Of a stretch of 5,646 bases of DNA, positions 1 to 5,646 are shown in pieces. Source of the DNA: an uncultured Flavobacteriales bacterium. GTDB lineage: Bacteria > Bacteroidota > Bacteroidia > Flavobacteriales > CALTNV01. The DNA lies in contig CALTNV010000139.1 in the NCBI GenBank assembly GCA_943845485.1, positions 1 to 5,646 on the forward strand, given 5' to 3'. The notes under the pieces were generated by a model, which was given only the letters and a program-made list of their open reading frames with translations, made no database searches and was not told the DNA's origin. A program made the position numbers and the translations under genes. Each line of letters opens with the position of its first letter. The first letter of the stretch is position 1.

Positions 1-43
1 ATTGTTGAAAAAACAGGGTTAAATGTTCCTTTTTTTCAACAAT
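1..43. repeat. Perfect 13-bp inverted repeat at the window edge (fold-back structure)
   Basis: The arms are ATTGTTGAAAAAA at 1-13 and TTTTTTCAACAAT at 31-43, exact reverse complements separated by a 17-nt centre (14-30). The right arm is ordinary legF coding sequence (SIVEK on the minus strand). The left arm plus centre read on the plus strand give IVEKTGLNVPFF, the expected in-frame continuation of the same gene. The arm reaches the very first base of the window, so its true length is unknown. The arms are too AT-rich, and lie inside a gene, to be read as a terminator. Confidence 0.85.
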
Positions 44-214
44 GCTTTTTATAGATTCACCATCTGTTGAAACAATAATCTGTTGATCTTTAAAAATTTT
101 TCTGGCTACATCTACCGTGTAGTTAATTAGTGGCTTACCTGCTATTTTTTTTATGTTTTTTCCTGGCAAACCTTTAGAGCCGTCTCTTGCTGGTATCACT
201 ACTAAATAATTCAT
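1..214 (-). CDS. legF: CMP-nonulosonate (legionaminate) cytidylyltransferase, NeuA/LegF/PtmB-type, N-terminal 71 codons (3' end outside window; last ~10 codons anomalous)
   Basis: This gene begins at ATG 212-214, overlapping the ptmE stop by 4 nt, and runs off the left edge. The N-terminus MNYLVVIPARDGSKGLPGKN (1-20) carries the CTP-binding signature of CMP-sialate synthetases (ARxGSKGxPxKN). It is followed by GKPLINYTVDVARKIF (26-41) and IIVSTDGESI (46-55), corresponding to the family's VSTDxxxI block. The enzyme activates the finished nonulosonic acid with CTP, the last cytoplasmic step before transfer. The reading is trustworthy to about Lys61 (codon at 32-34). Beyond that the frame reads KEHLTLFFQQ, which does not match the family. 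The expected continuation, TGLNVPFF, is present but on the opposite strand at 13-36, so positions 1 to about 30 are an inverted copy of this gene's own sequence. The frame stays open through the anomaly. Confidence 0.87.
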   Translation of the reverse strand, partial: MNYLVVIPARDGSKGLPGKNIKKIAGKPLINYTVDVARKIFKDQQIIVSTDGESIKSIVEKKEHLTLFFQQ

Positions 215-1251
215 ACAGAAAAATATTTAATAAATTCTTGTGCGTTTTTATAATCAACAGGTTTTCCTATATCTATCCAATATCCTTTAATAGGATCATG
301 AATAAGTTTACCACCTGTTTCTACTAGATGATCCATTAAATCAGTAATATCATAAAATTCATTTTTAGGAATTTTATCAATTAATTCACGTTTTAAAATA
401 TATATTCCTGCATTTGAATGATACACATAAGATGGCTTTTCTTTAAACCCTTTAATTTGATTTCCTTCACTTTCAAATACAGCATAAGGAACATCAACTT
501 TATACTCTGTTGAGGCAATAACCATATCTGCATCATTTTGAATACTTTTTAAATACATTTCTTCAAAATTAACATTCGTAAACAAATCACTATTCATTAA
601 CAATACTCGATCTGTTGAGAATTTTTCAACCAATGCCAGTGCACCCGCAGTGCCTAATGGTTTATTTTCCCATATATATTCAATTTCAATTCCTTTTGAT
701 GCACCATCACCAAAATACTCTTGAATTTTCTCACCTAAATATTTAACTGAAATGTAAATTTTTTTAACCCCATATTTAATTAGCCTATCTATATTGTATT
801 CAATAATTGGTTTATCACCAAGAGGCAACATAGGTTTTGGTATTGAATCTGTTAAAGGAGATAATCTTTTACCTCTTCCACCTGCCATAATCATACATTC
901 CATTGGTAAAATGGCAGTTGTTTTTTCAAGATCAACAACCCTATTCAATGTTTTATCTTCATTTAATAAAGGAAGCATTTTAACATTGGGATTTTTGTAT
1001 CTACTAAGGTTAATAAATTCATTATTATAAATACTATATGTGAAATTTTCATAATAAAAATCTGAAATTTTCAAAGACAAATCAGCATGTTTCAAAAGAG
1101 CTCTCCTTATGTCTCCATCAGTAATTGAGCCTATAATTTCCTTCGAATCATTTTCAACAAACAAAATATTCCTACTCAAATTACTTAATTCGTTTAATTG
1201 AGTTAAAGCATCTAATATTGTTTTCTTGTCACTTATTGTAAATTTCTGCAT
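211..1251 (-). CDS. ptmE: CBS-domain sugar-1-phosphate nucleotidyltransferase, PtmE-like
   Basis: 346 residues with two parts. Residues 1-115 form a tandem CBS (Bateman) module, with the first unit ending in GSITDGDIRRALL (41-53). Residues 118-346 are a nucleotidyltransferase with the signature MAGGRGKRLSPLTDSIPKP (122-140), the metal-binding Asp in LLMNSDLF (Asp222), FKEKP (269-273), NAGIYIL (280-286) and GYWIDIGKPVDYKNA (323-337). The same architecture is found in C. jejuni PtmE, a glucosamine-1-phosphate guanylyltransferase that feeds GDP-GlcNAc into legionaminic acid synthesis. By analogy this enzyme supplies the starting nucleotide sugar, and the CBS pair may sense an adenine or guanine nucleotide. 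Base specificity (GTP versus UTP) cannot be read from the motifs. It starts 5 nt after the legG stop, and its TGA overlaps the next start as ATGA. Similar CBS-fused proteins occur in other surface-sugar loci, so the nucleotidyltransferase call is firm and the PtmE role is contextual. Confidence 0.82.
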   Translation of the reverse strand: MQKFTISDKKTILDALTQLNELSNLSRNILFVENDSKEIIGSITDGDIRRALLKHADLSLKISDFYYENFTYSIYNNEFINLSRYKNPNVKMLPLLNEDKTLNRVVDLEKTTAILPMECMIMAGGRGKRLSPLTDSIPKPMLPLGDKPIIEYNIDRLIKYGVKKIYISVKYLGEKIQEYFGDGASKGIEIEYIWENKPLGTAGALALVEKFSTDRVLLMNSDLFTNVNFEEMYLKSIQNDADMVIASTEYKVDVPYAVFESEGNQIKGFKEKPSYVYHSNAGIYILKRELIDKIPKNEFYDITDLMDHLVETGGKLIHDPIKGYWIDIGKPVDYKNAQEFIKYFSV

Positions 1252-1256
1252 AATAA

Positions 1257-2390
1257 TTATAATGAGTTGAAATATTTTATGAGTATCTCTAAAATTTTAT
1301 CTGCTGTACCATTTAGCCCATATTGATTAAATGAATTATACCCCCCTTTTTTCATTAACCCTTCACAAGCATGAATAATTTTTTCAGCATTAAAAGGAAC
1401 GTTAAATACATTATTGTTTTGTAACCTTCCTTTTTGTCTGTCTCCAACATTTACCACAAACTTTTTAAAAGATGCTGCTTCTATAATTCCACTTGAAGTA
1501 TTACCTAATAAATATTCGCAATTTTTCATTGCAGAAAAATAGTTTAATTTACCAAAAGAATTAACTAACGTGATATTATTAGGAAACATTACTTTAAGCT
1601 TTTGAGCAATATCTCTATATAACTTCCCCATTGTATCGGCATTTGCTAAAGTAATGACTACATGGGTATTTTGACATAAAACTGTTAATGATTTTTCAAC
1701 TTCTGCTACAAATTTTTTATTTTTAGATAAAGCTATTGTTTCAGGATGAAAAGTAACCAAAACAAAAGGTTTATTAGGAATATTAAATTGAGTACAGACT
1801 TGACTCCATTCGGGTAAATTTAATTTTTTTATACTATCCAAGCTTAATGAACCTACCGTATGAATATTATCAGAATCTGTTATTTTGTTTCTAAGGTTTT
1901 TACTAAAAGCCTCTGCAGCAGTAAAATGTAATTTAGAAGCAAGGCTTATTTGATATCGGTAAATATTATCTATAGCTCCTAGAGTATCTTCTCCACCATG
2001 TAAATGAGCTATATCAATACCAAAAGGTATCGAAGATTGAACAGCAGCACTCATTTCAAATCTGTCTCCTAAAGCAAAAACTAAATCAAATTTATTTAAT
2101 GCCCAATAGGAAGAAAAATTCATAATAATTCTACCATAACTATTCGTGATATCTTCAGCTGAATCTTCTATAGATAAACCCTCTACCGTATCAATTTTAT
2201 CATAATCATCCCTAATAATTTCATTTATTGTTTCCCCATGATTTTTTAACAAGTGCATTCCGAAAACAATTAATGTTAAATCAAATCGATGATCTTTTTT
2301 TAAAACATCAAGCAATGACTTATAAATCCCATAATCTGCACGAGAACTAGTAAGTACTCCAATTTTATATTTTTTTTTATTCATCGTCAT
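1257..2390 (-). CDS. legG: Hydrolysing nucleotide-sugar 2-epimerase, NeuC/LegG family
   Basis: 377 residues, full length for the GT-B-like hydrolysing UDP-GlcNAc 2-epimerases. These enzymes invert C2 and release the nucleotide, yielding the free ManNAc-like sugar used by the synthase. Visible blocks are GVLTSSRADYG (11-21), FALGDRFEM (105-113), IAHLHGGEDTLGAID (127-141), VTFHPET (212-218), LGNTSSGIIEAASF (295-308) and VNVGDRQKGR (313-322), which bind the nucleotide and phosphates in this family. After the HGGE block the sequence is RYQISLAS (145-152), where relatives usually have RHxIT, so position 146 is Tyr instead of His. Two starts are possible, ATG at 2390 and ATG at 2384 (protein begins MTMNKKK). 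The first leaves 3 nt after the upstream stop; neither has a Shine-Dalgarno. A nine-A run encodes KKK directly after the start. In this context the product is probably 2,4-diacetamido-2,4,6-trideoxymannose (LegG role) rather than ManNAc. Confidence 0.88.
   Translation of the reverse strand: MTMNKKKYKIGVLTSSRADYGIYKSLLDVLKKDHRFDLTLIVFGMHLLKNHGETINEIIRDDYDKIDTVEGLSIEDSAEDITNSYGRIIMNFSSYWALNKFDLVFALGDRFEMSAAVQSSIPFGIDIAHLHGGEDTLGAIDNIYRYQISLASKLHFTAAEAFSKNLRNKITDSDNIHTVGSLSLDSIKKLNLPEWSQVCTQFNIPNKPFVLVTFHPETIALSKNKKFVAEVEKSLTVLCQNTHVVITLANADTMGKLYRDIAQKLKVMFPNNITLVNSFGKLNYFSAMKNCEYLLGNTSSGIIEAASFKKFVVNVGDRQKGRLQNNNVFNVPFNAEKIIHACEGLMKKGGYNSFNQYGLNGTADKILEILIKYFNSL
2370..2378. repeat. Nine-base A/T homopolymer at codons 4-7 of legG
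   Basis: Nine consecutive T on the plus strand (A on the coding strand) span codons for Asn-Lys-Lys-Lys just after the legG start. One inserted A would bring a TAA stop into frame within a few codons. Such a run could slip during replication or transcription, but the window is AT-rich overall and other runs occur (for example eight T at 3139-3146 inside legI), so function is not implied. Confidence 0.55.
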
Positions 2391-2393
2391 GAT

Positions 2394-3419
2394 TTACAAA
2401 ATATCCCCCCACACTAAAAGATGCTCTTCAAAAACATCCCTAGTTAATTTTTTACCAATAACTTTATCCATATCCATTGGTGATATCCCATTACCTGGAC
2501 GCTGCATAGATAAATCATTTTCAGAAATCACATGTCCTTTTAACATCGACTTATTAATATGTATACTTTTTCTTGCGATATCTAGGTTTTTTTGTTCAGA
2601 TTCAGATACTGTTTTTTGACCATCTCCAGCAATTGCTTTTTCTATATTTCTAATAGATTTAACCATGGCTATCAATTCAAGAGGCTCTAAAGATGCTTGA
2701 TGATCTGGCCCCTCCATTGTTTTATCAAGAGTGAAATGCTTTTCAATAATTGTTGCACCCAAAGCCACAGCTGCAATAGGAACTTCAATTCCTAAAGTAT
2801 GATCAGAATAACCTACTTGAACCTTAAAGGTTGAAGCGATGGTATTCATTGCTTTTAAATTTACATCACTAAAAGGCGTTGGATACTCTGTATTACAATG
2901 TAAAATAGAAATATCATTTAAAGGCACATTATTTTCTAACAAAGTATTCATCGCTAGATGAATATCATTCATAGTAGACATCCCAGTAGAAAGAACTATT
3001 TTTTCTCCAAAAGAAGCTATTTTTTTTAAATATGGTTTGTTCGTTATTTCTCCTGAGGGAACTTTAAAAAAATCAATATTTAAGGTTTGTAAATAATCTA
3101 AACTGTCTAAATCAAAAGCAGTTGATAAAAATTTTATCTTTTTTTTCTCACAATAATTAATTAATTCTTGATGATTTTGAAGAGAAAGTTCTAACTTTTT
3201 TAACATCTCAAATTGAGTGTCATTTTTTTCATTAATATTATTTTGTTGATATTCTGCTTTTTTAGCCTTTTTACTAACCAATTTCTCGGTTTTAAAAGTT
3301 TGAAATTTCACATAGTCAACACCTGCTTTTGCAGCTACATCAATTAGTTTTTTTGCATTATCAATACTACCGTTATGATTTACACCTGCCTCTGCAATAA
3401 TTATTACTTTATGCTGCAT
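2394..3419 (-). CDS. legI: Nonulosonic acid synthase, NeuB family (N,N'-diacetyllegionaminate synthase)
   Basis: 341 residues, full length for the NeuB family. It condenses a free 2,4-diacetamido-hexose with phosphoenolpyruvate to form the nine-carbon sugar. A TIM barrel fills about residues 1-260 with the diagnostic blocks IAEAGVNHNGS (8-18), KFQTFKTEKLVS (38-49), KVPSGEITN (119-127), STGMST (144-149), HCNTEYPTP (174-182), GYSDHTLG (203-210) and EKHFTLDKTMEGPDHQASLEP (226-246). His207 and His228 have the 21-residue spacing of the metal-binding histidines in Neisseria NeuB. The C-terminal SAF (antifreeze-like) domain, about 283-341, includes RKSIHI and RPGNGISP. These motifs are shared by true sialic acid synthases and LegI, so substrate is inferred from the dehydratase and aminotransferase upstream, which sialic acid synthesis does not need. 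GPDHxAS argues against pseudaminic acid synthase (PseI). The start ATG at 3419 follows the previous stop by 5 nt. Confidence 0.9.
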   Translation of the reverse strand: MQHKVIIIAEAGVNHNGSIDNAKKLIDVAAKAGVDYVKFQTFKTEKLVSKKAKKAEYQQNNINEKNDTQFEMLKKLELSLQNHQELINYCEKKKIKFLSTAFDLDSLDYLQTLNIDFFKVPSGEITNKPYLKKIASFGEKIVLSTGMSTMNDIHLAMNTLLENNVPLNDISILHCNTEYPTPFSDVNLKAMNTIASTFKVQVGYSDHTLGIEVPIAAVALGATIIEKHFTLDKTMEGPDHQASLEPLELIAMVKSIRNIEKAIAGDGQKTVSESEQKNLDIARKSIHINKSMLKGHVISENDLSMQRPGNGISPMDMDKVIGKKLTRDVFEEHLLVWGDIL

Positions 3420-3424
3420 GCTTC

Positions 3425-4057
3425 TTAAAATTGTTTTGTAAAACGATTACTAACCAAATTTTTATCTCCAATTATTTTCTTTACAACTGTTGCACTCGCA
3501 ATAATATTGTCACATCCAATAGAAACATTATTATTCACTACAGACCCACTACCTATAAAGTTGTTATTTCCAACAGCAACACTTCCATTTAAAATAACCC
3601 CTGTAGATATATGGCAAAAATCACCTATAGTAGCATCATGTTCAATAATTGTTTTAGTATTAATAATATTATGCTTTCCAATATGCACATTTGCATTTAT
3701 AAAAGACTGATGCATAACAACTGTACCTTCCCCAATATTTGAAAATTTTGAAACATAAGCTGTAGCAGCAATAATTACAGGTAACTTACCTCCTACATTT
3801 TTAACTAAGTCTACAAGTTTTATTCTGAGGTTTGGTGACTTTACTTGACCAGCTGTAATCACAAAAGAGATTGATTTTTTGGCAAAAAAAGGAATATCTT
3901 CATCAGACCCAATAACCTCATATCCAAGGATTTTTTCTCCTTTTTTAGATGGAATATCTAAAATACCAACAATTGAAAATTTGTTGGTCGATTCAATCAC
4001 TTCAATTACAGACTTGCAATGACCTCCACCACCAACTAAAACAACTTCTTCTTTCAT
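3425..4057 (-). CDS. NeuD/PglD-type sugar acetyltransferase, probably the LegH step
   Basis: 210 residues, the usual size for the NeuD/PglD/HddA-like family. The N-terminal part is a small Rossmann-like sugar-nucleotide-binding domain with VLVGGGGHCKSVIEVI (7-21). From about residue 95 the chain becomes a left-handed parallel beta-helix of hexapeptide turns (for example NIGEGTVV, HIGKHN, TIGDFCHI, AVGNNNFIGSGSVV, SIGCDNIIASATVV). His140 in IIEHDATIGDF and His149 in FCHIS have the 9-residue spacing of the catalytic and acetyl-CoA-binding histidines of C. jejuni PglD. The enzyme probably N-acetylates the 4-amino group made by LegC, using acetyl-CoA. Family members in sialic acid loci can instead O-acetylate the finished sugar (NeuD). 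Here the gene sits immediately after legC and no other acetyltransferase is visible, so the N-acetyltransferase role is favoured by inference. It overlaps legC by 4 nt and ends 5 nt before the synthase gene. Confidence 0.82.
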   Translation of the reverse strand: MKEEVVLVGGGGHCKSVIEVIESTNKFSIVGILDIPSKKGEKILGYEVIGSDEDIPFFAKKSISFVITAGQVKSPNLRIKLVDLVKNVGGKLPVIIAATAYVSKFSNIGEGTVVMHQSFINANVHIGKHNIINTKTIIEHDATIGDFCHISTGVILNGSVAVGNNNFIGSGSVVNNNVSIGCDNIIASATVVKKIIGDKNLVSNRFTKQF

Positions 4058-5205
4058 AAAATAACGCTACTTGGAATATTGATAATACGATCTTCTATAT
4101 ATTCAGCATTCGTTTGATCATCTCTATAACATTTTTCAAACATCGGCATTTTATATAACAAAGCCCAAATGGGTCTTGCCATAATACCTGAACCATTTAA
4201 TTCTTCCAAAAACATCTCCCTCTCTTCTTTATTTTTTAATAGCAAAGCATTTAACCAATAATTAGAATTTGAATTATTTGGTTCTTGAATAAATAGAATA
4301 TTTAATTTAGCAAAAAAGTTTTGATACTCTTTAGCCAAAAGTCTTTTTCTCTTGAGAAAATCTTCTAACTGCTCTAACTGAGCACAAGCTAATGCAGCAT
4401 TTACATTGGGCATACGGTAATTATATCCTATACTATCATGGACAAATTCCCATTTATGTGGAATTTTTGCCGTAGTTGTTAAATGTTTTGCTTGTTTCGC
4501 TAAATTTTCATCATTAGTGATAATAACTCCCCCTCCACCAGCAGTAATTGTTTTGTTTCCATTAAAACTAATTGCAGATATTAACCCAAAAGTTCCAGTA
4601 TGTTTTCCTTTATAAAAAGAACCTAAAGATTCTGCCGCATCTTCAACAACTGGTATTTGATACTGATTACAAAGTTTTACTAAATTTTCTATATCACATG
4701 GATGACCAAAAGTATGCATAGGCATTACAGCTGCAATTCTTTTATTGGAAATTTTATTAAACAACTTCCCTTCCCTTATCTCTGTATGCTCTTTTAAAAA
4801 CGCTTCAACCTTTAAAGTACTTAAACCAAGAGTTTCTTTATCTACATCAATAAAAACTGGTGATGCCTGGCAATAGCTTATCGCATTTCCCGTGGCAATA
4901 AATGTTAAAGCTTGCGTAATTACTTCTTCGCCAGGTTTAACACCAGCTAGTAACAAACTAATATGTAATGCTGAAGTCCCATTTACTGTTGCAACTGCAT
5001 ATTTAGCTCCAGTATAATCAACTATTTTTTGCTCAAATTCATCTACATATTTTCCTACAGAAGAAACAAAAGTAGAATCTATTGTATCTATTAAATATTT
5101 TTTTTCATTCCCTACTAATCGTGGTTCATGAAGCGGAATAAAACTGTTAGGAGCCTTAAAAGTTTTCCTGATAAATTCCTTTATTTCGTTTAAGTGTTTT
5201 CTCAT
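4054..5205 (-). CDS. legC: LegC-family PLP-dependent nucleotide-sugar aminotransferase
   Basis: 383 residues, normal for the DegT/DnrJ/EryC1/StrS fold-type I aminotransferases. The N-terminal block FIPLHEPRLVGNEKK (22-36) and FVSSVGKYVDEFE (46-58) are characteristic of the LegC subfamily. Visible active-site elements are NGTSALH (75-81), VEDAAESLG (187-195, Asp189 for the PLP ring nitrogen), SFNGNKTITAGGGG (213-226, with Lys218 as the predicted Schiff-base lysine), and YNYRMPN (261-267). The chain ends soon after the INIPSS motif. The inferred reaction is glutamate-dependent amination at C4 of the 4-keto sugar made by the preceding dehydratase, in the cytoplasm. The start ATG lies 3 nt after the legB stop. 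I see no Shine-Dalgarno. The TGA stop overlaps the next start as ATGA, which suggests translational coupling. The family is certain; assignment to legionaminic rather than another amino sugar depends on the neighbours. Confidence 0.9.
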   Translation of the reverse strand: MRKHLNEIKEFIRKTFKAPNSFIPLHEPRLVGNEKKYLIDTIDSTFVSSVGKYVDEFEQKIVDYTGAKYAVATVNGTSALHISLLLAGVKPGEEVITQALTFIATGNAISYCQASPVFIDVDKETLGLSTLKVEAFLKEHTEIREGKLFNKISNKRIAAVMPMHTFGHPCDIENLVKLCNQYQIPVVEDAAESLGSFYKGKHTGTFGLISAISFNGNKTITAGGGGVIITNDENLAKQAKHLTTTAKIPHKWEFVHDSIGYNYRMPNVNAALACAQLEQLEDFLKRKRLLAKEYQNFFAKLNILFIQEPNNSNSNYWLNALLLKNKEEREMFLEELNGSGIMARPIWALLYKMPMFEKCYRDDQTNAEYIEDRIINIPSSVIL

Positions 5206-5208
5206 GAA

Positions 5209-5646
5209 CTACATTTTACTATCTAAATACTTTCCTTTTTCTTGGTGATTAAAATTAGGAATCATTTTGTTAAATAATAAGATAACTTCCTGCTTAGTCC
5301 AGCTTTTATTCAATAACATTTCTTGAATTGACTTCTCAAAGAAAGCTAATTTATCGTCATCATAATTTAATGAGTTTTTAATTACTCCTAAATTCTCAAA
5401 TTTATTCATGTCAAGATGCTCATTTTCAGTAAAAAACTCTTCAAAATCTTTTTCACCAGTAGTATTACTAGATGTAAATAAACATGCCCATTGACTTTCT
5501 ACAGATAACTCTTTAGCTTTACATCTTGCCTCTTCCTCTTTTTTATATTTTTTTACTACAGGTTTAGCCCCTTCATTATCTGATAAAAGAGATAACTCAT
5601 TAAATAATGATTTATCAAAAATTGCAGGTACACCAGAGACTTCGTC
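5209..5646 (-). CDS. legB: Nucleotide-sugar (UDP/GDP-GlcNAc) 4,6-dehydratase, LegB-type, C-terminal 145 residues (5' end outside window)
   Basis: The frame is open from the window edge to a TAG stop at 5209-5211, giving 145 residues of a protein whose N-terminus lies to the right of 5646. An internal Met at 5409 is not the start: 79 in-frame codons precede it without a stop. Visible features are a Lys/Glu-rich stretch (KKYKKEEEARCKAKE) and the block TTGEKDFEEFF followed by LDMNKFENLGVI, which I recognise from memory as the C-terminal tail of LegB-type N-acetylglucosamine 4,6-dehydratases (about 390-400 residues). In that family the enzyme is a cytoplasmic extended short-chain dehydrogenase that makes the 4-keto-6-deoxy sugar, the first step of legionaminic acid synthesis. 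The Rossmann motif and catalytic residues are outside the window, so the call rests on the tail and on context: the C4 aminotransferase that would use its product starts 3 nt downstream. Confidence 0.72.
   Translation of the reverse strand, partial: DEVSGVPAIFDKSLFNELSLLSDNEGAKPVVKKYKKEEEARCKAKELSVESQWACLFTSSNTTGEKDFEEFFTENEHLDMNKFENLGVIKNSLNYDDDKLAFFEKSIQEMLLNKSWTKQEVILLFNKMIPNFNHQEKGKYLDSKM

Noticed and set aside
1..43. Rho-independent terminator or protein-binding operator
   Set aside because: The palindrome lies inside the cytidylyltransferase coding sequence, its arms are nearly all A/T, and its content is explained by duplication of the gene's own sequence in inverse orientation.
1..43. 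Recombinase-driven invertible element
   Set aside because: The centre is only about 17 bp, no invertase gene is present, and the arms run to the window edge; a chimera or template switch explains it more simply.
794..1030. Plus-strand open frame of 78 codons
   Set aside because: It lies wholly inside the nucleotidyltransferase gene on the other strand, has no recognisable family and is explained as a shadow frame.
2389..2619. Plus-strand open frame of 76 codons
   Set aside because: It is antisense to the C-terminal part of the legI gene, whose motifs are unambiguous; the translated sequence has no recognisable domain.
2394..3419. Pseudaminic acid synthase (PseI) or true Neu5Ac synthase (NeuB)
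   Set aside because: The GPDHxAS block argues against PseI. The upstream dehydratase and aminotransferase are not needed for Neu5Ac, so LegI is preferred, although the motifs alone do not separate LegI from NeuB.
3507..3710. Plus-strand open frame of 67 codons with a hydrophobic look
   Set aside because: It is antisense to the hexapeptide-repeat region of the acetyltransferase; the hydrophobicity follows from complementing Asn/Ile-rich codons and is not evidence for a membrane peptide.
5209..5409. Separate 66-residue gene starting at Met 5409
   Set aside because: The same frame is open upstream to the window edge for 79 more codons with coherent protein sequence (including TTGEKDFEEFF), so this is the tail of the LegB-type dehydratase.

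Overview
The window is a tightly packed, one-directional stretch of a nonulosonic (sialic-acid-like) sugar biosynthesis operon. All seven genes lie on the minus strand, so transcription runs from right (5646) to left (1). The first gene (right edge) and the last gene (left edge) are cut by the window. The five genes between them are complete. In order of transcription they are: the C-terminal part of a LegB-type nucleotide-sugar 4,6-dehydratase; a LegC-family PLP aminotransferase; a NeuD/PglD-type left-handed beta-helix acetyltransferase in the LegH role; a NeuB/LegI synthase; a NeuC/LegG hydrolysing 2-epimerase; a PtmE-like sugar-1-phosphate nucleotidyltransferase with N-terminal CBS domains; and the N-terminus of a NeuA/LegF-type CMP-nonulosonate cytidylyltransferase.

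Together these cover every conversion from a GlcNAc nucleotide to CMP-activated N,N'-diacetyllegionaminic acid: dehydrate (LegB), aminate C4 (LegC), acetylate (NeuD/LegH), epimerise and release the sugar (LegG), condense with phosphoenolpyruvate (LegI), activate with CTP (LegF). PtmE would supply the starting nucleotide sugar. In Campylobacter jejuni the equivalent pathway starts from GDP-GlcNAc, and PtmE is the guanylyltransferase there. Legionaminic acid is the best reading, but a related 5,7-diamino nonulosonate cannot be excluded from sequence alone.

The organism is AT-rich (about 30% GC by eye). None of the six visible starts has a convincing Shine-Dalgarno sequence; the leaders are A/T-rich. 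With the protein character, this points to Bacteroidota, probably a Flavobacteriia-like lineage. Campylobacterota, which carry similar loci, normally use clear AAGGA-type sites. The taxonomic call is an inference.

Gene junctions are 3 to 5 nt gaps or 4-nt ATGA overlaps. There is no room for internal promoters or terminators and no non-coding stretch worth describing.

The most striking anomaly is at the extreme left edge. Positions 1-43 form a perfect 13-bp inverted repeat. Read on the plus strand, the first 36 bases encode IVEKTGLNVPFF, which is the family-expected continuation of the cytidylyltransferase whose minus-strand reading has just reached SIVEK. The last ~30 bases are therefore a folded-back (or flipped) copy of the gene's own sequence. 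Either this is an inverted chimera at a contig end, or a very small inversion. The last ~10 residues of the minus-strand reading should not be trusted.
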